DNA of 64,000 nucleotides from the NCBI RefSeq assembly GCF_028622875.1, contig NZ_CP117709.1, forward strand, positions 1,860,001 to 1,924,000, given 5' to 3'. Of the stretch, positions 40,378 through 48,503 are shown in pieces; position 1 is the first letter of the stretch, and each line of letters begins with the position of its first letter. The translations under genes and the position numbers were made by a program. This DNA comes from Streptomyces sp. MMBL 11-1 (GTDB lineage Bacteria > Actinomycetota > Actinomycetes > Streptomycetales > Streptomycetaceae). Below the pieces are notes generated by a model. It was not told the origin of the DNA and did not search any database. It saw only the letters and a program-made list of their open reading frames with translations.

Positions 40378-41739
40378 CTACAGCACCGGCAGCAGGTTCT
40401 TCAGCTCGAAGGCCGTGACCTCGCTGCGGTACTCCTCCCACTCCTGCTTCTTATTGCGCAGGAAGAAGTCGAAGACGTGCTCGCCCAGCGTCTCGGCGAC
40501 CAGTTCGCTCTTCTCCATCAGCGAGATCGCCTCGCCCAGGTTCTGCGGGAGCGGCTCGATGCCCATCGCGCGGCGCTCCGCGTCGGAGAGGGCCCAGACG
40601 TCGTCATCGGCGCCGGCCGGGAGTTCGTAGCCCTCCTCGATGCCCTTGAGGCCCGCGGCGAGCAGGACCGCGTAGGTGAGGTACGGGTTGGCGCCGGAGT
40701 CGATGGAGCGGACCTCGACGCGGGCCGAGCCGGTCTTGCCGGGCTTGTACATCGGGACGCGGATGAGGGCGGAGCGGTTGTTGTGGCCCCAGCAGATGTA
40801 CGAGGGGGCCTCGCCGCCCGCGCCGGCCGCGCGGGAGGAGCCGCCCCAGATGCGCTTGTAGGAGTTGACCCACTGGTTGGTGACGGCCGAGATCTCCGCC
40901 GCGTGCGTCAGCAGGCCCGCGATGAAGGAGCGGCCCACCTTGGAGAGCTGGTACTCCGCGCCCGACTCGTAGAAGGCGTTGCGGTCGCCCTCGAAGAGGG
41001 AGAGGTGGGTGTGCATGCCCGAACCGGGGTACTCCGAGAACGGCTTCGGCATGAACGTGGCCTGCACGCCCTGTTCCAGCGCCACCTGCTTCATCACCAG
41101 ACGGAACGTCATGATGTTGTCCGCGGTGGAGAGCGCGTCCGCGTACCGCAGGTCGATCTCCTGCTGGCCGGGGGCGCCCTCGTGGTGGCTGAACTCGACC
41201 GAGATGCCCATCGATTCGAGCATGGTGATCGCCTGGCGGCGGAAGTCCATGCCGACGTTCTGCGGTGTGTGGTCGAAGTAGCCCGAGCTGTCCGCCGGCG
41301 TCGGGCGGGTGCCGTCGACCGGCTTGTTCTTCAGCAGGAAGAACTCGATCTCGGGGTGGGTGTAGAAGGTGAAGCCGAGGTCGGACGTCTTCGCGAGGAT
41401 GCGCTTGAGGACGTAGCGCGGGTCCGCGAAGGACGGGGAGCCGTCCGGCATCAGGATGTCGCAGAACATCCGCGCGGTGCCGGGGGCCTCCGCGCGCCAG
41501 GGCAGGATCTGGAAGGTGCCCGGGTCCGGCTTGGCGATCATGTCTGATTCGTACACGCGGGCGAAGCCCTCGATCGCCGAGCCGTCGAAGCCGATGCCCT
41601 CGTCGAAGGCCTGTTCCAGCTCGGCCGGAGCCACGGCGACGGACTTGAGGAACCCGAGGACGTCGGTGAACCACAGCCGCACGAAGCGGATGTCGCGCTC
41701 CTCAAGGGTCCTGAGGACGAATTCCTGCTGCTTGTCCAT
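40378..41739 (-). CDS. glnA2: Type I glutamine synthetase-like protein GlnA2 (gamma-glutamylpolyamine synthetase)
   Basis: The 453-residue protein has the GSI fold: WFTDVLGFLKSV, GFDGSAIEGF, EIEFFLL, the ATP-binding loop PKPFSEYPGSGMHTHLSLF and the Arg-containing RVEVRSIDSGANPYL. The C-terminal region (EAISLMEKSELVAETLG) lacks the Tyr adenylylation segment of GlnA1. That matches the GlnA2 group, which in Streptomyces coelicolor was shown to glutamylate polyamines rather than ammonia. ATG 41739 follows AAGGA. The longer frame to 41862 has no ribosome site. GlnE, although 5 kb away, would not be expected to modify it. Confidence 0.88.
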   Translation of the reverse strand: MDKQQEFVLRTLEERDIRFVRLWFTDVLGFLKSVAVAPAELEQAFDEGIGFDGSAIEGFARVYESDMIAKPDPGTFQILPWRAEAPGTARMFCDILMPDGSPSFADPRYVLKRILAKTSDLGFTFYTHPEIEFFLLKNKPVDGTRPTPADSSGYFDHTPQNVGMDFRRQAITMLESMGISVEFSHHEGAPGQQEIDLRYADALSTADNIMTFRLVMKQVALEQGVQATFMPKPFSEYPGSGMHTHLSLFEGDRNAFYESGAEYQLSKVGRSFIAGLLTHAAEISAVTNQWVNSYKRIWGGSSRAAGAGGEAPSYICWGHNNRSALIRVPMYKPGKTGSARVEVRSIDSGANPYLTYAVLLAAGLKGIEEGYELPAGADDDVWALSDAERRAMGIEPLPQNLGEAISLMEKSELVAETLGEHVFDFFLRNKKQEWEEYRSEVTAFELKNLLPVL

Positions 41740-41866
41740 TGCCACATCCTTGCAGTTCAGACGGTCCGTGCACCACCGCCCGGGGTAGGGGGACACTTCA
41801 GTATCGCGACCCGGGATTTCCCCCAGATTACGCACACGGTGTGAGAGAGAGCACTCGGCCACCCAC

Positions 41867-41872
41867 TACGAT
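41867..41872 (+). promoter_or_regulatory. -10 candidate for the DUF3105 operon
   Basis: TACGAT matches TANNNT. A transcript starting near 41880 would carry a leader of about 135 bases to the GAAGGA site at 42001. Confidence 0.35.
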
Positions 41873-42016
41873 CGGCGACCGTGGCGCACGGGGGCGGCGG
41901 CCGGGCGACGGCCGGCTTTCCGCCCGGCTTCCCAAGCGGCTTTCCGCCCGTCCGCGCGCATCGGTTCACGGACCGTCCTCCCTCCTCCCGGCCCCTTCGC
42001 AGAAGGACTCGACGAC

Positions 42017-42709
42017 ATGAGCTTCGACCCCCGGCACCCCCAGCCCCAGGCCCCCGACACGCGCGCCCGCGCCACCCGCAACCGGGCCGTCGCCATAGGG
42101 CTGGGCGCTGCCGTCGTGGCCGGTCTCGTCGCCTTCGGCTCGTACCTGCTGCTGGAGAACTCCGAGGCGAACGAGAAGTCCGACGACGCCTCGGCGGCCC
42201 AGGACGGCAAGCACCCGGGCGGGCACGGCGACGCCCACGGCGACGCCACGGGCGGGGCCATCGAGGGGCTGAAGTCGTGGGACGCGGCGAAGCTCGGCCG
42301 CGAGCACGTCGCGGGCTCGGTGGACTATCCGATGAAGCCCCCGGTCGGCGGTGACCACAACCAGGCCTGGATGAACTGCGACGGCGATGTATACGAGAAG
42401 GCCCTCCCGGACGTGAACGCCGTGCACTCCCTGGAGCACGGCGCGGTCTGGGTCACCTACAACGGCAAGGCCGCCGACGCCGATGTCGCCGCTCTGGCCG
42501 AGCGTGTCAGGAAGACCCCGTTCACGCTGATGAGCCCGTACGCGGCTCAGGAGGGCGCGATCATGCTCAGCGCCTGGGGCAAGCAGGTCGCCGTCGACTC
42601 CGCCGACGACAGGCGGGTGGACCAGTTCCTCACCCAGTACGTCCAGGGCGCGCAGACCCCCGAGCCCGGCGCACCCTGCACCGGCGGGCTGGCGACGGTG
42701 CCGCGGTGA
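42017..42709 (+). CDS. DUF3105 domain-containing membrane-anchored protein
   Basis: The 230-residue protein has a short cytoplasmic start, one transmembrane segment (AVAIGLGAAVVAGLVAFGSY), a His/Gly-rich linker and an external DUF3105 domain with PPVGGDHNQAWMNCD, NAVHSLEHGAVWVTY and a late Cys (GAPCTGG). Conserved His and Cys residues suggest metal binding. Its stop overlaps the GTG of the DUF305 gene, a pairing common in actinobacteria and often near copper genes. Confidence 0.88.
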   Translation: MSFDPRHPQPQAPDTRARATRNRAVAIGLGAAVVAGLVAFGSYLLLENSEANEKSDDASAAQDGKHPGGHGDAHGDATGGAIEGLKSWDAAKLGREHVAGSVDYPMKPPVGGDHNQAWMNCDGDVYEKALPDVNAVHSLEHGAVWVTYNGKAADADVAALAERVRKTPFTLMSPYAAQEGAIMLSAWGKQVAVDSADDRRVDQFLTQYVQGAQTPEPGAPCTGGLATVPR

Positions 42710-43500
42710 CGGCCGGTGAGCGGGCCGCCGAGGAGCGGACGGTCCCGGGCACGGTCTCCCAGGCCGCCCTCGTGGAGCGGCGGAAGACCCGGCGTGTCCG
42801 CTGGGCGGCCGGGAGCGCCGTGGCCCTCGCCCTGCTCTTCGCGGGGGCGGCCACCGTCGCCTCCGCGCGGGGCGACGGGGGCGGGGCGGGAGCGGGGGAC
42901 GCCCGTGTCCGTGTTCCGGGGGCCTCGTCCGCCGACGCCGGGTTCGCCCGGGACATGGCCGTCCACCATCAGCAGGCCGTCGAGATGTCGTTCATCGTCC
43001 GCGACCGCACGGACGACGAGGACGTGCGCCGTCTCGCCTACGACATCGCCAACACCCAGGCCAACCAGCGCGGCATGCTGCTGGGCTGGCTCGACCTGTG
43101 GGAGCTGCCGAAGGTCGCCCCGGGCGGGGAGCGGCCCATGGCGTGGATGGCACCCGAGACGGGTGGGGACGGGCACGGCGGGCACCGCGAGCACGACAAG
43201 CACGGTTCGGGCGGCGCCGAGGCGGGTTCCGGTGCGGACGGGGTGCTCATGGCGGGCATGGCGAGCCGCTCGGAGCTGGCGCGGCTCGACCGCCTCGACG
43301 GTGAGCGGGCCGAGGTGTTCTTCCTCCAGTTGATGACGGACCACCACAAGGGCGGCGTCGTCATGGCCGAGGCCTGTGCGTCCCTGTGCGCGGTTCCGGC
43401 CGAGCGGCGGCTCGCCCGGGGCATGGTCGAGGGTCAGCAGTCCGAGCTGGGGCTGATGCGGGACATGCTGGCCGAGCGGGGTGCCGAGCCTCGGGCCTGA
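42706..43500 (+). CDS. DUF305 family membrane-anchored protein (ferritin-like, metal-linked)
   Basis: The 264-residue protein starts at GTG 42706 (GTGA overlap). After one transmembrane segment (SAVALALLFAGAATVA) it carries a DUF305 domain with two paired motifs, FARDMAVHHQQAVEMS and FLQLMTDHHKGGVVMAE, separated by a His/Gly-rich insert. DUF305 proteins are four-helix bundles repeatedly linked to copper handling. It is co-translated with the DUF3105 gene. The last codons lie within the first unit of a 19-bp tandem repeat. Confidence 0.9.
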   Translation: MTAGERAAEERTVPGTVSQAALVERRKTRRVRWAAGSAVALALLFAGAATVASARGDGGGAGAGDARVRVPGASSADAGFARDMAVHHQQAVEMSFIVRDRTDDEDVRRLAYDIANTQANQRGMLLGWLDLWELPKVAPGGERPMAWMAPETGGDGHGGHREHDKHGSGGAEAGSGADGVLMAGMASRSELARLDRLDGERAEVFFLQLMTDHHKGGVVMAEACASLCAVPAERRLARGMVEGQQSELGLMRDMLAERGAEPRA

Positions 43501-43585
43501 GCCGCGCCTTCGGGCCCGAGCCGCGCGCTCGGGCCCGAGCCATGTCTTCGGGCCCGAGCCGTGCCTTCCGGCCTGAGCCCGGACG
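43491..43585 (+). repeat. 19-bp tandem repeat, five units
   Basis: Units begin at 43491, 43510, 43529, 43548 and 43567, each starting TCGGGCCCGAGCC or a close variant. The first spans the stop of the DUF305 gene. Each unit contains a CGGGCCCG palindrome, so the RNA can fold and may act as a terminator. Confidence 0.85.
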
Positions 43586-43724
43586 GCGGGTGCGTCAGCT
43601 TTCGTCCTCGCGGCGGCGCACCCGAACGGGTGATTGCGGTCGCGCGGCCCCGGCGGGGCGGTGACGATGGGTTGCGCTCGGGGCCGTACGGCAGTGCCAT
43701 CGGCACGCAGGAGGAAAATCCCCC

Positions 43725-44150
43725 ATGACGACCGCCAAAGACATCATGCACAGCGGGGCCCGCTGGATCCCCGCTCACGAGACGCTCGACCGTGCGGCCC
43801 AGCTGATGCGCGAGCACAACGTGGGCGCGCTTCCGGTGTCCGCCGACGGTGACTCCGACCGGATGGTCGGCATCATCACCGACCGCGACATCGTCGTCGG
43901 CTGTGTGGCCAAGGGGCACGACCCGGCGAAGACCACGGCGGGCGATCTCGCACAGGGCACGCCCCGCTGGATCGAGGCGGACGCCGACGTGAACGCGGTC
44001 CTGGAGGAGATGCAGACCCATCGCATCCGCCGGCTGCCCGTCGTCGAGAACAAGAAGCTCGTCGGCATGATCAGCGAGGCCGACCTCGCGCAGCACCTCA
44101 CCGAGGAGCAGATCGCGGGCTGGGCGGAGAAGGTCTACGCCCGCGGCTGA
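43725..44150 (+). CDS. CBS-domain pair protein
   Basis: The 141-residue protein consists of two CBS motifs (AKDIMHSGARWIPAHETL, VGIITDRDIVVG; IRRLPVVENKKLVGMISEAD) that together form a Bateman module, likely binding an adenine nucleotide. Such stand-alone proteins occur in several copies in Streptomyces and are often stress- or dormancy-linked. The ATG follows an AGGAGG site. Confidence 0.92.
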   Translation: MTTAKDIMHSGARWIPAHETLDRAAQLMREHNVGALPVSADGDSDRMVGIITDRDIVVGCVAKGHDPAKTTAGDLAQGTPRWIEADADVNAVLEEMQTHRIRRLPVVENKKLVGMISEADLAQHLTEEQIAGWAEKVYARG

Positions 44151-44246
44151 GCCGCCATCCGTACGACCGTGGCCGGCGCCCCGCCGCCCCCGTCCCGCCC
44201 CGGCACCGGGGTGGCGGGGTGCCGGGCGCCCCCCGCCCGGTACGTA

Positions 44247-44261
44247 TACCCACCATGGGTA
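44247..44261 (+). promoter_or_regulatory. TACCC-N5-GGGTA palindrome, candidate copper (CsoR-type) operator
   Basis: The inverted repeat TACCCACCATGGGTA lies 11 bases before the likely ATG of the DUF6153 gene (44273). CsoR-type copper repressors bind G/C-tract inverted repeats flanked by TA/AT of this kind. The multicopper oxidase downstream supports copper control. Confidence 0.5.
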
Positions 44262-44272
44262 GGGTGGTCCGC

Positions 44273-44770
44273 ATGGTGGGCAGGACGCGGAGCAGGAGCA
44301 GGACGTACGGGCAGCTGATGCTGTTCGCCGCTCTGCTGTTCGGCATCGTCACCATGCACACGGTCGGGCATCCGGAGGAACACGGCGGCCCGCCGTCGTC
44401 GCCCCGTGCCCTGACCGAGCACGTGGCCCCGGCACCCGGCCCGGCTCACGGCCCGGATCGGGCCCAGGGCCCCGCCCCGGCCCCTGCCCCTGCTCACGAC
44501 CCGGCTCCGGGCGTCGCCGACGCCCAGCAGCCGCCTCCGCACGGCTCCCCCGGCTCCGGCGCCCCCATGAGCGGTATGGATCCGCTCTCCGTCTGTCTCG
44601 CCGTCCTCGGCGTCTGGGGCCTCGCCCTCCTCGGTTTCTGGCTGCTCGGGCTGCGCGCCGACGGGCGGCCCCTCGGTACGCCGGTGGGCGCGGGGCTGCT
44701 GCGGGCCCTGCGGCCGATCCCGCCGCCCCGGATATCGGTGCTCGCCAGCGTTTCGGTGCTGCGTATTTAG
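44273..44770 (+). CDS. DUF6153 family membrane protein
   Basis: About 165 residues, with an N-terminal transmembrane segment (GQLMLFAALLFGIVTMHTVG), a central Pro/Ala/His-rich external loop and a second transmembrane segment (SVCLAVLGVWGLALLGFWLL). ATG 44273 is preferred because AGGGTGG lies six bases upstream. Earlier starts (44255, 44219) overlap the TACCC/GGGTA palindrome. Genes of this family occur next to copper-related genes in Streptomyces; the function is unknown. Confidence 0.75.
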   Translation: MVGRTRSRSRTYGQLMLFAALLFGIVTMHTVGHPEEHGGPPSSPRALTEHVAPAPGPAHGPDRAQGPAPAPAPAHDPAPGVADAQQPPPHGSPGSGAPMSGMDPLSVCLAVLGVWGLALLGFWLLGLRADGRPLGTPVGAGLLRALRPIPPPRISVLASVSVLRI

Positions 44771-44847
44771 GAGTGGGCGTCTCACCTCCGCCCCCTCCAC
44801 GCAACAACAGCCCTTCAGTTCTTCAGTTCTTCAGAGGTGTATTCGGC

Positions 44848-46485
44848 ATGCCCACGCAACCCACTCGACGCGCCGTGCTCGGCGCCGCTCTCGCCGTCGC
44901 CGGCACGGGAGCCCTCGCCGCCTGTTCCGACGGGGGCGGCAACCACAGCGGGGGCCACTCCCCCGGCGGAGCGCAGGACTCCGGCACGTACGTCTCGCCC
45001 GACGGCAAGGAAGTCGAGGCGGCCGAGGCGGCGCGCGGCTCCGGCCCCGTGCGCAAGGTCTCCCTCACCGCCACCCGTGCCCGGCTCGACCTCGGCGGCG
45101 GGCGGACCGTCGCCTCCTGGGCGTACGGGGACCGGCTGCCCGGACGCGAGGTGCGGGTGACGGCGGGCGACACGCTCGCCCTCACCCTCGCCAACCATCT
45201 GCCGGAGCCCACCTCGCTGCACTGGCACGGCCTCGCCCTGCGCAACGACATGGACGGGGTCCCGGGGCTGACCCAGCGGGACATCGCACCGGGAGCCGAC
45301 TTCGCGTACCGGTTCGCCGTGCCGCACCCGGGGACGTACTGGTTCCACCCGCACTCCGGTGTCCAGCAGGACCGGGGGCTGTACGCGCCGCTGATCGTCG
45401 AGGACCCGAAGGAGCCGTTGGCGTACGACAAGGAGTGGGTCGTCGTCCTCGACGACTGGGTCGACGGGGTGGAGGGGTCCACTCCGGACGCCGTCCTCAA
45501 GGAGCTGTCCGGGGACATGGGCGGCGGGATGGACCACGGCGCGCACACCATGTCGGGCGAAGAGGACACGGGCGGCAAGGACGGCAAGGACTCGGGGGGC
45601 AAGGGCACGGGAGGCAAGGAGTCGGGAGGCAAGGACTCGGGGGGTGACGGGCCCTCGCGGATGATGATGGGGGCCACCAGCGAGCTGCTCGGCGGGGACG
45701 CCGGCGATGTGGCCTACCCGCACTACCTGGTCAACGGGCGGGTGCCGCAGGACCCGTCCTCCTTCTCCGCGCGGCCCGGCGACCGTATCCGGCTGCGGAT
45801 CATCAACGCCGGCGGCGACACCGCCTTCCGGGTCGCGCTCGGCGGGCACCGGATGACCGTGACGCACACCGACGGGTTCCCGGTGCGGCACACCACGGGT
45901 GACGCGCTGCTGCTGGGGATGGGCGAGAGGTACGACGTCCTCGTCACCGCCGGCGACGGGGTCTTCCCGCTGACCGCGCTGGCCGAGGGGAAGAAAAAGT
46001 CCGCGCTGGCCGTGCTGCGGACCGGGAGCGGGGCCACGCCCGCCGCCTCCGTACGGCCCAAGGAGCTGGACGGGAAGCTGGTGGAGGCGGGGCGGCTGGT
46101 GCCGGACCCGTCGGTGGCACTGTCCGCCCGCGCGCCCGACCGGACGATCCGGATCCGGCTCACCGGCGGGATGGCGAAGTACGACTGGGCCTTCGACGGG
46201 CAGCCGTACAGCGCGAAGCAGCGGCGGCCGGTGGAGGCGGGCGAGCGGGTGCGGGTCGTCTTCGACAACGCGACGGCCATGTGGCACCCCCTCCATCTGC
46301 ACGGCCACACCTTCGCGCTCGGCGGGAACGCCGCCGGGGCCCGTAAGGACACCGCGATCGTGCTGCCGCACCGGTCGCTGACCGTGGAGTTCGACGCCGA
46401 CAACCCGGGCCTGTGGATGGTGCACTGCCACAACGTCTACCACGCGGAGGCGGGGATGATGACGGTCCTCGGCTACCGGAGCTGA
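44848..46485 (+). CDS. Multicopper oxidase (laccase/CueO-like), Tat-type lipoprotein
   Basis: The 545-residue precursor has a twin-arginine signal with a lipobox (TRRAVLGAALAVAGTGALAA then Cys). Copper ligands are in TSLHWHGLALRND, GTYWFHPHSG, MWHPLHLHGHTFAL and MVHCHNVYHAEAGMM. The last has the axial Met of the type 1 site. Between domains 2 and 3 lies a Gly-Lys-Ser repeat insert (GGKDGKDSGGK and on, about 255-285) that is probably flexible. It may oxidise Cu(I) at the cell surface. ATG 44848 follows AGAGGTG; an 8-bp TTCAGTTC triplicate sits just upstream. Confidence 0.92.
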   Translation: MPTQPTRRAVLGAALAVAGTGALAACSDGGGNHSGGHSPGGAQDSGTYVSPDGKEVEAAEAARGSGPVRKVSLTATRARLDLGGGRTVASWAYGDRLPGREVRVTAGDTLALTLANHLPEPTSLHWHGLALRNDMDGVPGLTQRDIAPGADFAYRFAVPHPGTYWFHPHSGVQQDRGLYAPLIVEDPKEPLAYDKEWVVVLDDWVDGVEGSTPDAVLKELSGDMGGGMDHGAHTMSGEEDTGGKDGKDSGGKGTGGKESGGKDSGGDGPSRMMMGATSELLGGDAGDVAYPHYLVNGRVPQDPSSFSARPGDRIRLRIINAGGDTAFRVALGGHRMTVTHTDGFPVRHTTGDALLLGMGERYDVLVTAGDGVFPLTALAEGKKKSALAVLRTGSGATPAASVRPKELDGKLVEAGRLVPDPSVALSARAPDRTIRIRLTGGMAKYDWAFDGQPYSAKQRRPVEAGERVRVVFDNATAMWHPLHLHGHTFALGGNAAGARKDTAIVLPHRSLTVEFDADNPGLWMVHCHNVYHAEAGMMTVLGYRS

Positions 46486-46592
46486 CCCCGCGATCCTCGG
46501 CGGGTCGGGGCTGACACCCCATCGACCTGCGGTTTCGGCGGGCCGGAGCAGATTTTGCCCGGCCCGCCGGGACATCGCGTCAGAAAGACGAT

Positions 46593-46598
46593 TACACT
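46593..46598 (+). promoter_or_regulatory. -10 element of a probable leaderless nadE promoter
   Basis: TACACT matches TANNNT and is seven bases before the GTG at 46606; no ribosome-binding site intervenes. Confidence 0.5.
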
Positions 46599-46605
46599 GG
46601 GCTCC

Positions 46606-48360
46606 GTGCCTCAACTACGCCTCGCACTGAATCAGATCGACTCCACCGTCGGCGACCTCGCCGGCAACGCGGAGGCGATCGTCCACTGGACCCGGCACGC
46701 CGCCGAGCAGGGCGCCCACCTGGTGGCGTTCCCCGAGATGGTGCTGACCGGATACCCCGTCGAGGACCTGGCCCTGCGGTCGTCCTTCGTCGAGGCCTCG
46801 CGTCAGGCGCTGCGCGCGCTGGCCGCCCGGCTCGACGCGGAGGGCTTCGGCGAACTGCCGGTCGTCGTCGGCTATCTGGACCGCTCCGAGCACGCCGCGG
46901 CGCGCTACGGGCAGCCGGCCGGTTCCCCGCGCAACGCCGCCGCCGTGCTGCACCGCGGCGGGATCGCGCTCAACTTCGCCAAGCACCACCTGCCGAACTA
47001 CGGGGTGTTCGACGAGTTCCGGTACTTCGTACCGGGCGACTCGATGCCCGTCGTCCGGATCCACGGCATCGACGTGGCCCTCGCGATCTGCGAGGACCTG
47101 TGGCAGGACGGCGGGCGCGTCCCGGCCGCCCGGTCCGCCGGCGCCGGGCTGCTGCTGTCGATCAACGCCTCGCCGTACGAGCGGGACAAGGACGACACCC
47201 GGCTGGAGCTGGTCCGCAAGCGGGCCCAGGAGGCCGGCTGCACGACGGCTTATCTGGCGATGATCGGCGGCCAGGACGAGCTGGTCTTCGACGGCGACTC
47301 GATCGTCGTCGACAAGGAGGGCGAGGTCATCGCCCGCGCCCCGCAGTTCTCCGAGGGCAGCGTCATCCTCGATCTGGAGCTGCCCGCCGCCGAGGCCGTG
47401 GCGCCCTCCGGCGTGGTCGACGACGGACTGCGCATCGACCACGTGGTGCTGTCCGACCGGCCCGTGGACGCGTACGAGCCGGAGCTGGCGGGCGGGTACG
47501 CGGAGCGGCTGGGCGACGAGGAGGAGATCTACTCCGCGCTGGTGGTCGGGCTGCGCGCGTACGCCGCGAAGAACGGTTTCAGCAGCGTGCTGATCGGGCT
47601 CTCCGGCGGTATCGACTCCGCGATCTGCGCGGCCATCGCCTGCGACGCGCTCGGCGCCGAGCACGTGTACGGCGTCTCGATGCCGTCGAAGTACTCCTCG
47701 GACCACTCCAAGGGCGACGCGGCCGAGCTGGCGCGGCGGACCGGGCTGAACTTCCGCACCGTACCGATCGAGCCGATGTTCGACGCCTACATGGGGTCGC
47801 TCCAGCTCACCGGCCTCGCCGAGGAGAACCTCCAGGCGCGGCTGCGCGGCACGATGCTGATGGCCCTGTCCAACCAGGAGGGGCAGATCGTGCTGGCGCC
47901 GGGCAACAAGTCCGAGCTGGCGGTCGGTTACTCCACGCTGTACGGGGACGCGGTCGGCGCGTACGGTCCGATCAAGGACGTGTACAAGTCGTCGGTCTTC
48001 CGGCTGGCGAAGTGGCGGAACCGTGCCGCCGAGGAGCGGGGGCAGACCCCGCCGATCCCGGAGGCCTCGATCACCAAGCCGCCGAGCGCGGAGCTGCGGC
48101 CGGGGCAGGTCGACACGGACTCGCTGCCGGACTACGACGTCCTGGACGCGATCCTGGAGATGTACGTCGACCGGGACCAGGGGCTTGACGCCATCGTGGC
48201 GGCCGGGTTCGACGCGGAGCTGGTGGCGAAGACGCTGCGGATGGTGGACGCGGCCGAGTACAAGCGGCGGCAGTACCCGCCGGGGACGAAGATCTCGCCC
48301 AAGGGGTTCGGGAAGGACCGGCGGCTGCCGATCACGAACCGGTGGCGCGAGTCGTCGTAG
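46606..48360 (+). CDS. nadE: Glutamine-dependent NAD+ synthetase NadE
   Basis: The 584-residue enzyme has an N-terminal nitrilase-type glutaminase (catalytic Glu in AFPEMVLTGYP, Lys in AKHHLPNYGVFDE, Cys in AICEDLW) and a C-terminal NAD synthase with the P-loop LIGLSGGIDSA. It also has LSNQEGQIVLAPGNKSELAV. It makes NAD+ from deamido-NAD+, ATP and glutamine. GTG 46606 gives MPQLRLALNQID, the expected beginning, and sits directly behind a TACACT box. The frame is open further upstream without homology. Confidence 0.96.
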   Translation: MPQLRLALNQIDSTVGDLAGNAEAIVHWTRHAAEQGAHLVAFPEMVLTGYPVEDLALRSSFVEASRQALRALAARLDAEGFGELPVVVGYLDRSEHAAARYGQPAGSPRNAAAVLHRGGIALNFAKHHLPNYGVFDEFRYFVPGDSMPVVRIHGIDVALAICEDLWQDGGRVPAARSAGAGLLLSINASPYERDKDDTRLELVRKRAQEAGCTTAYLAMIGGQDELVFDGDSIVVDKEGEVIARAPQFSEGSVILDLELPAAEAVAPSGVVDDGLRIDHVVLSDRPVDAYEPELAGGYAERLGDEEEIYSALVVGLRAYAAKNGFSSVLIGLSGGIDSAICAAIACDALGAEHVYGVSMPSKYSSDHSKGDAAELARRTGLNFRTVPIEPMFDAYMGSLQLTGLAEENLQARLRGTMLMALSNQEGQIVLAPGNKSELAVGYSTLYGDAVGAYGPIKDVYKSSVFRLAKWRNRAAEERGQTPPIPEASITKPPSAELRPGQVDTDSLPDYDVLDAILEMYVDRDQGLDAIVAAGFDAELVAKTLRMVDAAEYKRRQYPPGTKISPKGFGKDRRLPITNRWRESS

Positions 48361-48407
48361 CCGGGTGGGGTGGGCGGGCGGTCACCGGGGGCGTCCGGTG
48401 GCCGCCT

Positions 48408-48433
48408 CCGTCCTCGAACGCCGGACGGGCTGA
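48408..48433 (+). repeat. Dispersed 3'-end repeat, copy A
   Basis: The sequence CCTCGAACGCCGGACGGGCT matches copies at 48479 and 61842. It lies between nadE and the MFS gene. Confidence 0.7.
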
Positions 48434-48478
48434 ACCGGCCCAGCACCGACGAAGGTGCGGGCACGCCCTGCCCAGGGT

Positions 48479-48503
48479 TCCGTCCTCAATCGCCGGACGG
48501 GCT
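48479..48503 (+). repeat. Dispersed 3'-end repeat, copy B
   Basis: CGTCCTCAATCGCCGGACGG is shared with copy C at 61842. On the minus strand it encodes the last codons (TSPSGD) and stop of the MFS gene. Confidence 0.75.

Noticed and set aside
43491..43585. CRISPR-like array
   Set aside because: Units are contiguous 19-mers without spacers, and no cas gene is present.
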